From Polynucleobacter sp. Latsch14-2 (GTDB lineage: Bacteria; Pseudomonadota; Gammaproteobacteria; Burkholderiales; Burkholderiaceae): a stretch of DNA of 64,000 nt. The stretch lies in NCBI RefSeq assembly GCF_018881925.1, contig NZ_JACVPL010000009.1, positions 26,193 to 90,192 of the forward strand, written 5' to 3'. The notes under the pieces were generated by a model. The model was given only the letters and a program-made list of their open reading frames with translations, had not been told where the DNA came from and did not search any database. Position 1 is the stretch's first letter. Every line of letters begins with the position of its first letter. The translations under genes were made by a program, and so were the position numbers. Positions 48,862 to 56,266 of this stretch are shown here, in pieces.

Positions 48862-49670
48862 AGCGCAGCCTCTTGAATGAGTGCTTCAACAGCGGGTTGG
48901 AAGGTAATTTCAGGAGTTACTGTTACTGGCTCACCTTTGATTTGAGTCCAGTAAATGATTTTGAGTTCGCCCTGCATGGTTTCTACTAAAGCAGAAAGAC
49001 TTTCCACCCAATCGCCATCATTGCAATAGAGCAGGCCATCAATTTCACGAATCTCAGCCTTATGGATATGCCCGCACACGACGCCATCACAGCCCTTTAG
49101 ACGGGCTTCGCGAGCCATGATGTGTTCGAAGTCTGCAATATAACTCACTGCATTTTTTACTTGGTGTTTAAGGTATTGCGATAAAGACCAGTACTGCAAG
49201 CCCATCTTCATGCGGATCATGTTGAAGTAGCGGTTGATGTAAAGAATGAAGGTGTACAAGGTATCGCCAACGTAGGCCAGCCATTTGGCATATTGCATAA
49301 CGCCATCAAACAAATCACCATGGGTTACCCAGAGTTTTCTGCCATCGAGGGTAGTGTGGATAACCTCTTCAACTACTTTGACATCACCAAACGACATGCC
49401 GAAGAATTGTCGTGCGCTCTCATCGTGGTTTCCAGGCACGTAAACCACTTCTGTACCCTTGCGCGCTTTGCGTAAAAGCTTTTGCACTACGTCATTATGA
49501 GCTTGCGGCCAGTAGAATGATTTTTTGAGTCGCCAGCCATCGATAATGTCGCCAACCAGGTAAAACTTATCAGCTTCATTATGTTTCAGGAAATCCAAGA
49601 GGTAGTTTGCCTGACACCCTGAAGTTCCTAGGTGTACGTCTGAAATCCAGATAGCTCTGTAATGCATCAT
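48858..49670 (-). CDS. plcP: PlcP-like metallophosphoesterase (phospholipase C of lipid remodelling)
   Basis: 270 residues (a second ATG, one codon in, is equally possible). Calcineurin-like phosphoesterase with D11-x-H13 in SDVHLG, GDIIDGW (D41), PGNHD (N81, H82), THGD (H117) and CGHIHK (H201, H203). The family is labelled UDP-2,3-diacylglucosamine diphosphatase, but the size, ISDVHLGTSGCQANYLLDFL start, operon with an Agt-like glycosyltransferase, and triple Pho box match PlcP, which cleaves phospholipid headgroups during phosphate starvation. It is not LpxH by context. Confidence 0.75.
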   Translation of the reverse strand: MMHYRAIWISDVHLGTSGCQANYLLDFLKHNEADKFYLVGDIIDGWRLKKSFYWPQAHNDVVQKLLRKARKGTEVVYVPGNHDESARQFFGMSFGDVKVVEEVIHTTLDGRKLWVTHGDLFDGVMQYAKWLAYVGDTLYTFILYINRYFNMIRMKMGLQYWSLSQYLKHQVKNAVSYIADFEHIMAREARLKGCDGVVCGHIHKAEIREIDGLLYCNDGDWVESLSALVETMQGELKIIYWTQIKGEPVTVTPEITFQPAVEALIQEAAL

Positions 49671-49705
49671 GAGTAAGGATTAAGCCAGCCATCTATGTAA
49701 TCCTC

Positions 49706-49734
49706 ATGACAGTTTCAAGTCAGTTTTATGACTT
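49706..49734. promoter_or_regulatory. Triple Pho box between divergent plcP and olsA
   Basis: On the minus strand the half-sites are AAGTCAT, CTGACTT and CTGTCAT with four-base spacers AAAA and GAAA, an exact 11-base period. It ends 35 bases before the plcP ATG, with a -10-like TACATA or CATAGAT next. It also lies 22 bases before the olsA ATG at 49757, so it may serve that gene too. It overlaps an upstream in-frame ATG (49706), arguing against that start. Confidence 0.8.
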
Positions 49735-49756
49735 GATTTATATTGTTAGAACTTTT

Positions 49757-50542
49757 ATGAGCATTCAAACAATACCAGCAGAATCTAAAGCGCCGTTTTT
49801 TACGCAGTGCAGCGTGTGGCTACTTATTTTTCTCCATGTACTCCGTGGGGCATTGACCTTGTCTTTCCTTTTTCCTCTTATTAATGACCAGAAAAAACAG
49901 GAGCATATTCAAAGGTGGTCTCGAAGACTATTATCTATTTTTAATATTCAACTAAGAGTTAAGGGGGCGGAAATGCTGCCTCATACTACTTACTTATTGG
50001 CATCGAATCATATTTCTTGGCTTGATATCCATGTGATCAATGCTTTTCGACCGGTTCGATTCGTGGCCAAGTCTGAAGTAGCTAGCTGGCCGGTATTTGG
50101 CTGGATGGCCAAACAACTACGAACAGTTTTTATCCGTAGGGATAGCGCCCGACATGCACGCCACGTAGTGGGCCAAGTTGCGGACGTGTTGAAGACGGAG
50201 TCTATTTGTATATTTCCGGAAGGAACCTCTACGTTAGGGGATGAGGTTCTCGCTTTCAAGCCTAATTTATTTGAGTCAGCTACAGTAGCTTTAGTCCCTG
50301 TGTACCCAATGGCAATTCAGTATCTGTCCTCAGCCACTGGAAAAAGAAGTTATTCCCCAGCGTTTATTGGCGAAATGGGCTTGCTTGAATCTATGGCAAA
50401 TGTAGTTCAAAACCGCCATTTAATCGTCGAGCTGGCTATCTTGCCGCCTATGGCTATTCCCTCTAATGGAGTTATAGCCGATCGAAAGGATTTGGCTCAA
50501 TATAGTCAAGAGGCTATCTCTAAAGCACTTCGTTCCCAGTAA
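49757..50542 (+). CDS. olsA: 1-acyl-glycerol-3-phosphate / lyso-ornithine-lipid acyltransferase (OlsA-like)
   Basis: 261 residues from ATG 49757; an ATG at 49706 lies inside the Pho box. A PlsC-type membrane protein: helix about 15-35, acyltransferase boxes SNHISWLDIHV (H-x4-D), KSEVASWPVFGWMAKQLRTVFIRRD, and FPEGTS, with VPVYPMAIQY. PlsC-family enzymes make phosphatidate; OlsA acts on lyso-ornithine lipid. Context with olsB and the Pho box favours OlsA, but a plsC role is not excluded. Confidence 0.75.
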   Translation: MSIQTIPAESKAPFFTQCSVWLLIFLHVLRGALTLSFLFPLINDQKKQEHIQRWSRRLLSIFNIQLRVKGAEMLPHTTYLLASNHISWLDIHVINAFRPVRFVAKSEVASWPVFGWMAKQLRTVFIRRDSARHARHVVGQVADVLKTESICIFPEGTSTLGDEVLAFKPNLFESATVALVPVYPMAIQYLSSATGKRSYSPAFIGEMGLLESMANVVQNRHLIVELAILPPMAIPSNGVIADRKDLAQYSQEAISKALRSQ

Positions 50543-50559
50543 TGTAATAAAACTGTCAT
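50542..50559 (+). promoter_or_regulatory. Pho box upstream of ppk2
   Basis: Half-sites ATGTAAT and CTGTCAT with spacer AAAA, an exact 7-4-7 repeat. A third position (TTCGGGT) is poor. It ends 15 bases before the longest possible ppk2 ATG (50575), which is too close for a promoter unless translation starts further in, probably at ATG 50602. Confidence 0.75.
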
Positions 50560-50574
50560 CACATTCGGGTAAAA

Positions 50575-51507
50575 ATGGATAATCTATTTGTGAATGCAAA
50601 GATGACACAAAAACATAAAGAAATGGCCGAGTGGTATCGGCGTGCTCAAGAAGAGATTCTGGATAGCATGGATGAAGAGCTCGAAATGGAGTTGGACGAC
50701 GATCGTCTTTCTCCTGATGGGGAGAGTGGTTCTTCAATACCTCGGCAACTTTATTTCAAAGAATTATTCCGTCTGCAAGGTGAATTAGTCAAACTGCAAG
50801 ACTGGGTTGTTGAGAACAAATTAAAAGTAGCTGTTTTATTTGAAGGACGTGACTCTGCAGGTAAGGGTGGCGCAATCAAGCGTATTACTCAGCGCTTAAA
50901 TCCTCGGGTATGTAAGGTGGTTGCATTGCCAGCCCCCAACGAGCGCGAAAAGACCCAATGGTATTTTCAAAGATACATTCAGCATCTGCCGGCCGGTGGA
51001 GAAATTGTGCTATTTGATCGTAGTTGGTATAACCGTGCCGGTGTTGAAAGGGTCATGGGCTTTTGTACTGATTACGAGTATGAGGAGTTCTTAAGAACAG
51101 TGCCAGATCTTGAGCGCATGATGATTAGCTCCGGAGTGATTTTAATTAAGTATTGGTTCTCCATTTCGGACGATGAGCAATACAACCGTTTCATGATGCG
51201 AATCCATGATCCATTGAAGCAGTGGAAGCTCAGTCCAATGGATTTGGAGGCTCGTCGTTTGTGGGAGGCGTACACCAAAGCCAAGGAGACCATGCTTGAG
51301 CGAACGCATATTCCTGAAGCGCCATGGTGGGTAGTCGCTGCCAATGATAAAAAGAAGGCGCGTCTCAATTGCATCACCCATTTGCTTGACCAGATCCCGT
51401 ATAAGGAAATCGAGCACCTGGTTATTACATTGCCCGAACGAGTTCATAATCCAGACTATCTCCGAGGTCCGGTGCCTCCTCAGATGTACGTGCCTGAAGT
51501 GTATTAA
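50575..51507 (+). CDS. ppk2: Polyphosphate kinase 2
   Basis: 310 residues from the longest start; ATG 50602 is likely the true start given the Pho box position (301 residues, MTQKHKEMAEWYRR). PPK2 class I features: Walker A FEGRDSAGKGGAIKRIT, KTQWYFQRYIQHLPAGGEIVLFDRSWYNRAGVERVMGF with Walker B Asp, and the lid IHDPLKQWKLSPMD. It moves phosphate between polyphosphate and nucleotides. With ppx it gives both arms of polyphosphate handling in one Pho-controlled block. Confidence 0.92.
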   Translation: MDNLFVNAKMTQKHKEMAEWYRRAQEEILDSMDEELEMELDDDRLSPDGESGSSIPRQLYFKELFRLQGELVKLQDWVVENKLKVAVLFEGRDSAGKGGAIKRITQRLNPRVCKVVALPAPNEREKTQWYFQRYIQHLPAGGEIVLFDRSWYNRAGVERVMGFCTDYEYEEFLRTVPDLERMMISSGVILIKYWFSISDDEQYNRFMMRIHDPLKQWKLSPMDLEARRLWEAYTKAKETMLERTHIPEAPWWVVAANDKKKARLNCITHLLDQIPYKEIEHLVITLPERVHNPDYLRGPVPPQMYVPEVY

Positions 51508-51523
51508 GCAAGCTAAATCACTG

Positions 51524-53602
51524 CTAAAACGCACCCCTTAAGCCCACCATTAGACTTCTACCAGGTTGTGGCGCATAGAGTCTGACCGTTTCTGGTGTGG
51601 TGGCGTAGCGAATGGTTTGATTGAGTAAATTGCTGAGGCGTAAGTAACTTGTCCAAGAAATTGCATCTATTTTTTCTGTATAAGAAAGTCCTGCATTGAG
51701 CAGGTTATAACTTGGCGTTGGGCCTATTTCAAAACTGGCCAGGCGCGTTTGCTCAAATGCATGAATAAAGGTCGCACCCATTTGCCATCGGTTGATTTGG
51801 TGAGCCAGTTCGGCGCCCACTCGAGGTGCTGGCTGCAAGGGGAGATTGCCGCCGCTATTAAAAGTTCCCTGAGATATATCGCCAAAAAGACGACTACCAA
51901 TCCCGCTTTGTTTCCAGTTATAAGTGAGTTCAAGCTCGGCGCCTTTGATTGTGGCATTGGCTTGTTGTGACACTACTACTGGAAAGTTTGTATAGTCTGT
52001 GCCACTCGCAACTGCACCAGTGTAATAACCGTAAATATAGTTACTGAATTGATTTTGATAAAGATTAGCTTTTCCTTGAAATATGCCGGATGTTTTTTGC
52101 AGATTAATTTCAAAGTTGTGTGAAGTTTCGGTGCTGAGCCCTGAGTTACCAATAATGTATGTCGCAGTTGAGTCGTGTGGGCCAAATGCATATAGCTCTG
52201 TTGCACTGGGAGCTCTTTGGGACACCGTGTAAGAGGCGCCCAGTCCATAGCCTTTCTGAAATTCCCAAATACTACCGCCCGAGTAAGACAGTAGGTTAAA
52301 TTGGCGATTGCTGAGTGAGGGAGGATTGTAGCTAGCAGTTCCGCCCCAAATCACATCACCCTGGCCGGCATATACGCTCGCTTGATTTGGGTTTTGTGTG
52401 ACATTGTTGTAGCGTAGCCCCACATTATTTTTAAAATTGCCAAAAGTCCCTTGCCCAACCCAAAATAGAGCATTGGAATTAGTTAGTGTTTGTGGAACGA
52501 TGGCTGAGTTGCCGCTTGCAATATCAGTTGCTGTCAGTTTCGCAGTAGCGGACTGTAATCCCAAGCTACCTTTCCACCCCAGCCATTGCTGATGGTCTAA
52601 AACTGCCCGTAACTCACTGGCATTATTTTTCCAGTTTGTTTGTGCGATCCCGTTGCTATCGAATTCGTTATGTACGTATTGGCTATTGGAGATGCTGAAC
52701 TTAAATGCAGTGATTCCCTCAAATGGATCACGCGATTCGCGCTGCAGATCATAGCGATTTTGTGACTGTTGAATAAATCCTCCGGCAGCTGTTGGCACGC
52801 CATAGTCATGATTAAGACGCTCCACAGATGCGCCCGTGTATCCAGAGTCGCCAATATAGGAAGCGCCAACACCGATATTATTTTGGTTATTAAATGAGAA
52901 GGGAAGTTTGCCGGAATAGGGGACATTTTGTGGGATCCCTGGGCTAATCGCCCAGTTCGCATTTGGGCCACCTTGTTCTGCATATCCTGGAATACGATAG
53001 TCATTGGCGTTACTCACTGCCGCATCCACGTGCATTGCAATTGATCCAAATGAATTATCAATTTCTGTGCTGACCGTCTTTCCTTGATTGACTGTTTCAT
53101 AGCTGGTATTTAATGAGCCCGTAATCTCCCCAGATAAAGATGTCGGTATACGATCGTTAATCACATTAATGAGTCCGCCACTAGATCCTGAGCCATACAT
53201 GAGTGCTGAGGCGCCACGTAAGACCTCAATTTGTCGTGTTGATGCCATTGGGTTAGCGGATGCATGATCTGCGGAGATACTTGAAACATCGCTTACAGCT
53301 AAACCATTTTGAACAATTTGTACTCTTGATCCTTCCAGCCCTCTAATCACTGGCCTTGATGCGCCAGCACCAAAGCCGGTAGTCGAGATCCCCATTTCAT
53401 TTGAGAGGGTTGACCCCAAATTACTTCCCATCTTATTGAGCAACTCATCACCCGAGAGAATTTTGCTCGGACCTAGTGCGCTACCTTCTTGATTAGCATT
53501 CGATTCAATAACAAGATTGCTTTCTGCGCTCGATTGCCCATAGCAACTACCAGCACAAATGCCTATAAGCAATACCAATAAATATTTTATGAAAACTTTC
53601 AA
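51524..53602 (-). CDS. TonB-dependent outer-membrane receptor, ZnuD-like
   Basis: 692 residues. Signal peptide (about 1-22, ending CYGQ), plug domain with GISTTGFGAGASRPVIRGLEGSRVQIVQNGLAVSDVSSISADHASANPMASTRQIEVLRGASALMYGSGSSGGLINVINDRIP, then a beta barrel ending RSLMVGLRGAF with terminal Phe. The plug wording resembles ZnuD of Neisseria, a zinc (and heme) receptor, so zinc uptake is plausible. It follows the small Cys/His gene on the same strand. No Fur or Zur box was recognised. Confidence 0.88.
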   Translation of the reverse strand: MKVFIKYLLVLLIGICAGSCYGQSSAESNLVIESNANQEGSALGPSKILSGDELLNKMGSNLGSTLSNEMGISTTGFGAGASRPVIRGLEGSRVQIVQNGLAVSDVSSISADHASANPMASTRQIEVLRGASALMYGSGSSGGLINVINDRIPTSLSGEITGSLNTSYETVNQGKTVSTEIDNSFGSIAMHVDAAVSNANDYRIPGYAEQGGPNANWAISPGIPQNVPYSGKLPFSFNNQNNIGVGASYIGDSGYTGASVERLNHDYGVPTAAGGFIQQSQNRYDLQRESRDPFEGITAFKFSISNSQYVHNEFDSNGIAQTNWKNNASELRAVLDHQQWLGWKGSLGLQSATAKLTATDIASGNSAIVPQTLTNSNALFWVGQGTFGNFKNNVGLRYNNVTQNPNQASVYAGQGDVIWGGTASYNPPSLSNRQFNLLSYSGGSIWEFQKGYGLGASYTVSQRAPSATELYAFGPHDSTATYIIGNSGLSTETSHNFEINLQKTSGIFQGKANLYQNQFSNYIYGYYTGAVASGTDYTNFPVVVSQQANATIKGAELELTYNWKQSGIGSRLFGDISQGTFNSGGNLPLQPAPRVGAELAHQINRWQMGATFIHAFEQTRLASFEIGPTPSYNLLNAGLSYTEKIDAISWTSYLRLSNLLNQTIRYATTPETVRLYAPQPGRSLMVGLRGAF

Positions 53603-53678
53603 ACTTCACTCCTTAAGTTCTATTGAGTAAGACCAATAGAAAACACCACTTGACTGGGTGCCGGAACACCTCTGGGGC

Positions 53679-54056
53679 TTAACGAATGAAGTGAGGAGGA
53701 GCCTGAGATTGGTAGGGCGTAACTGTTGTTTGATAAACAGTTGCTGCAATTACGGTAGGCGTAAATTCTGTGTAAGTGGGCTGATTGCTTAAAGTCGGAC
53801 CGTCTGGAGGTGCAAAACTCGCTAAAGTGAGAGCATCAAATAGATGGCAACTAGCGGAGCTATGGGTGACGACAGCATTCAGATCGCAACTTTGGCTAGA
53901 AGGACCTAAAGTTTTGGATGAGGTCGCTAGGCCGGCATGAGCAATACTATGAGCAAACCCAATCCAGTGAGTTCCAAGCATGCAAAGCAGCAGAAAGCCC
54001 ACCACGAAAGCACTTCGTAGTGGCTGGCTTATTTTGCGATGAAAAATGGCTCTCAT
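53679..54056 (-). CDS. Small exported/membrane protein with Cys/His motif, DUF2946-like
   Basis: 125 residues. One hydrophobic segment (about 17-36), then a periplasmic part with His and Cys residues: FAHSIAHAG and SCDLNAVVTHSSASCHLFDALTL. These resemble DUF2946-type proteins often found beside metal TonB receptors. It lies 76 bases upstream of the ZnuD-like receptor gene on the same strand, probably in one operon. The metal, if any, is unknown. Confidence 0.62.
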   Translation of the reverse strand: MRAIFHRKISQPLRSAFVVGFLLLCMLGTHWIGFAHSIAHAGLATSSKTLGPSSQSCDLNAVVTHSSASCHLFDALTLASFAPPDGPTLSNQPTYTEFTPTVIAATVYQTTVTPYQSQAPPHFIR

Positions 54057-54117
54057 TGAGCTGGATCTTACAGGATTTGCCTTAAAAGGCCATTGCGGTG
54101 TAGAATATCGATTCCGT

Positions 54118-54194
54118 CGGAGTGTAGCGCAGCCTGGTAGCGCACCTGCTTTGGGAGCAGGGGGTCCAAGGTTCGAATCCTTGTACTCCGACCA
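54118..54194 (+). tRNA. tRNA-Pro(TGG)
   Basis: 77 bases with CCA encoded. Acceptor CGGAGTG pairs with TACTCCG; D-arm AGCGC-AGCCTGGTA-GCGC; anticodon arm CCTGC-TTTGGGA-GCAGG, anticodon TGG; T-arm CAAGG-TTCGAAT-CCTTG. Fits a complete tRNA cloverleaf. Confidence 0.96.
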
Positions 54195-54236
54195 CTTTCT
54201 CTGTAACTCGTATCAATCAGTCCCAGTACATACATA

Positions 54237-54313
<77 letters not shown>

Positions 54314-54579
54314 CTTATCTACCATTTATTGTCATTCTAGGCTTGTTTCAGGCTGGTTAATTGTGCTCAATTGGCTCAATCATGGCCAGAGCTTGGCCGG
54401 TGTTAGAGAGTGACCTTAGGTCTAGCGTGGCGGATCCTGTGTGACTATTAGCGACTCTGCGACTTTAATGAAATTTAGGGGCTGAGCCTGTGGCGTCAGT
54501 TAGACAGGACACAGAGGTGTCCGGTTACGTGACGATCAGGTGGCTATTTTGGGGTGACTGGGTAAGGCGTAGGATGATC
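54314..54579. other. Non-coding stretch after tRNA-Arg
   Basis: 266 bases without a credible gene. It contains a perfect hairpin GGACAC-AGAG-GTGTCC (54507-54522) and looks compositionally unlike the neighbours (many GTG/GAC). It could be the edge of an inserted element, but no duplicated tRNA end was found in the window. Confidence 0.35.
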
Positions 54580-55281
54580 TTATTTGTCGTTGAGAAGCAA
54601 GTTAAGTGATCGCACATACTCAGCAGAATCAATCGACTTTTCATCCATGAATACGCTTTGTACAGTAAAGCCTGGTATGACTAAGCCAAATAGAGCTACG
54701 GATAACTGTTGAGTATTTTTATTCTTTTTCAGCTTGCCTTTTTTCATTAAGAGAATAATTTTTTGCTCTAAAGCGCCGCGTATTCTTTCAAAGTAAGTCT
54801 GCATAGTTTGCCGAATATCTAGGTCGACCATTGCTAATGACCAGACATGAAAGGCCATACCCTTACCTGGACCCTTTGTAATCTCCTCGGCAAAACTGGC
54901 TAACTCTTCAATAATCTCTAATAAACTCAAATCACGTTCATCAGATTTTTTGAGAATGGCCTCGATCCGATCGCAGAACCGACCCAAGTTTTGCGACGTA
55001 ATGATTTGAACAATTTCTTCTTTGGCTTTGAAGTGGTGATACAAGTTTCCACGTGAACAGTCTGCGGCCACTTGAATATCCTTCATGGAGGTGCCAGCAA
55101 AGCCTTGTTTGGCAAAGCAGGCCCTGGCCGCCACCAAAATCTTTTCCCTGCCTTTAATAAGATTCTCCTCTTTAGCATTTAAAAGACGCTTCTTAAGCGT
55201 ACTGCCTTGACCTGTTCTAGCAACAGGAGAATTGGATTTATGCAGGGGTTTTGATACTTTTTGCTTAATTACCATAGTCAC
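54580..55281 (-). CDS. TetR/AcrR family transcriptional regulator
   Basis: 233 residues. After about 40 basic residues comes a TetR helix-turn-helix: GREKILVAARACFAKQGFAGTSMKDIQVAADCSRGNLYHHFKAKEEIV. The C-terminal ligand domain is helical with a Lys-rich stretch near residue 195. It is divergent from the lipase gene with 131 bases between, so it probably controls the lipase-autotransporter pair and itself. Ligand unknown. Confidence 0.87.
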   Translation of the reverse strand: MTMVIKQKVSKPLHKSNSPVARTGQGSTLKKRLLNAKEENLIKGREKILVAARACFAKQGFAGTSMKDIQVAADCSRGNLYHHFKAKEEIVQIITSQNLGRFCDRIEAILKKSDERDLSLLEIIEELASFAEEITKGPGKGMAFHVWSLAMVDLDIRQTMQTYFERIRGALEQKIILLMKKGKLKKNKNTQQLSVALFGLVIPGFTVQSVFMDEKSIDSAEYVRSLNLLLNDK

Positions 55282-55412
55282 TCTCTCTCAAAACCGACCG
55301 CTTGATTCAAATTTATTGCTTGTTTTTGAATTCTATATTAATTATAAAGTCCTCTATCCCTTGGGCTAATGTCCAAGTTCATTCTTCAGTAATTTGAAAT
55401 GGAATATTTTTT

Positions 55413-56264
55413 ATGGAAATCCCATTAAAGGATTTAGATCCTGTAGACATAACTAAATTTAAGGTATGTAATTTTTTGGTTAATGTTCTTAGCCAAATGT
55501 ATGAGCAGTGGCAAAAGACGCCCTTGGGTTTCAAGTGGATCCCATCATCTACTTGTCTTTACGACCATGGATACCATATAAATGATTTTACTTTCGGCGA
55601 GCTCATTTGGAGTGAGTTTTTAACGCCTAATGGAATACTCCACAAAGAGCCATTTGGTTGCATTATTAAACATCATACATCTGCTAGTCAGTATTTAATT
55701 TTTCGCGGGAGCAAGAGCCTGCCAGATTTTGTTAAAGATCTCGAAATCAAGCTATTACCCTATCGGGCTCCAACACTAAACCCACCTAGTAACATTAATA
55801 TCGGAAAAGGATGGTGGGGTATATATAACGGATTGCGCATTTCTTTGATTGAAAAACTAAGGAAAATTGAAACAGATATACCGCTAACCATCTCTGGACA
55901 TAGCTTGGGTTCAGCGCTTGCAACCTTGGCGACCCCTGAAGCAATAGCACTCGGCTTTCAGGTAGAGCACTTTAACTCTGCCAGTCCAAAAGTAGGCGAC
56001 TTTAATTTCAAGCACTACTACGACACCTTAAGAGTATTGAACTCTTCTACTGGGAGATTGCTTGATAGTTTTAGATTAGTTAATACTTCGGATTTTGTAC
56101 CCGATTTTCCTTTCGGAAATACTGGCTACGAACATGTGGGCATTCGAATATTCTTTGAGGCTCGTTATGGCGATGAAGAGAAAAATCATGATCCATGCTG
56201 CTGCTATGGTTATGCTATTGATCATCCAGCTGATCCGGTTAATCCTAATTGTGGCTGGGCCTAA
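55413..56264 (+). CDS. Class 3 lipase-like alpha/beta hydrolase
   Basis: 283 residues. Nucleophile elbow TISGHSLGSALATLA (GHSLG), YLIFRGSKSLPDFVKDLE (oxyanion side), then RLVNTSDFVPDFPFG (acid) and YEHVG (His). This matches fungal-type class 3 lipases. Ends with CCCYGYAIDHPADPVNPNCGW. No signal peptide is evident, so export is uncertain. The autotransporter gene begins 2 bases after its stop. Confidence 0.85.
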   Translation: MEIPLKDLDPVDITKFKVCNFLVNVLSQMYEQWQKTPLGFKWIPSSTCLYDHGYHINDFTFGELIWSEFLTPNGILHKEPFGCIIKHHTSASQYLIFRGSKSLPDFVKDLEIKLLPYRAPTLNPPSNINIGKGWWGIYNGLRISLIEKLRKIETDIPLTISGHSLGSALATLATPEAIALGFQVEHFNSASPKVGDFNFKHYYDTLRVLNSSTGRLLDSFRLVNTSDFVPDFPFGNTGYEHVGIRIFFEARYGDEEKNHDPCCCYGYAIDHPADPVNPNCGWA

Positions 56265-56266
56265 TC

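Noticed and set aside
48858..49670. LpxH (lipid A) assignment for the phosphoesterase
   Set aside because: The Pho box, the operon with a GT4 enzyme and DgkA, and the size point to PlcP; a motif alone cannot separate the two.
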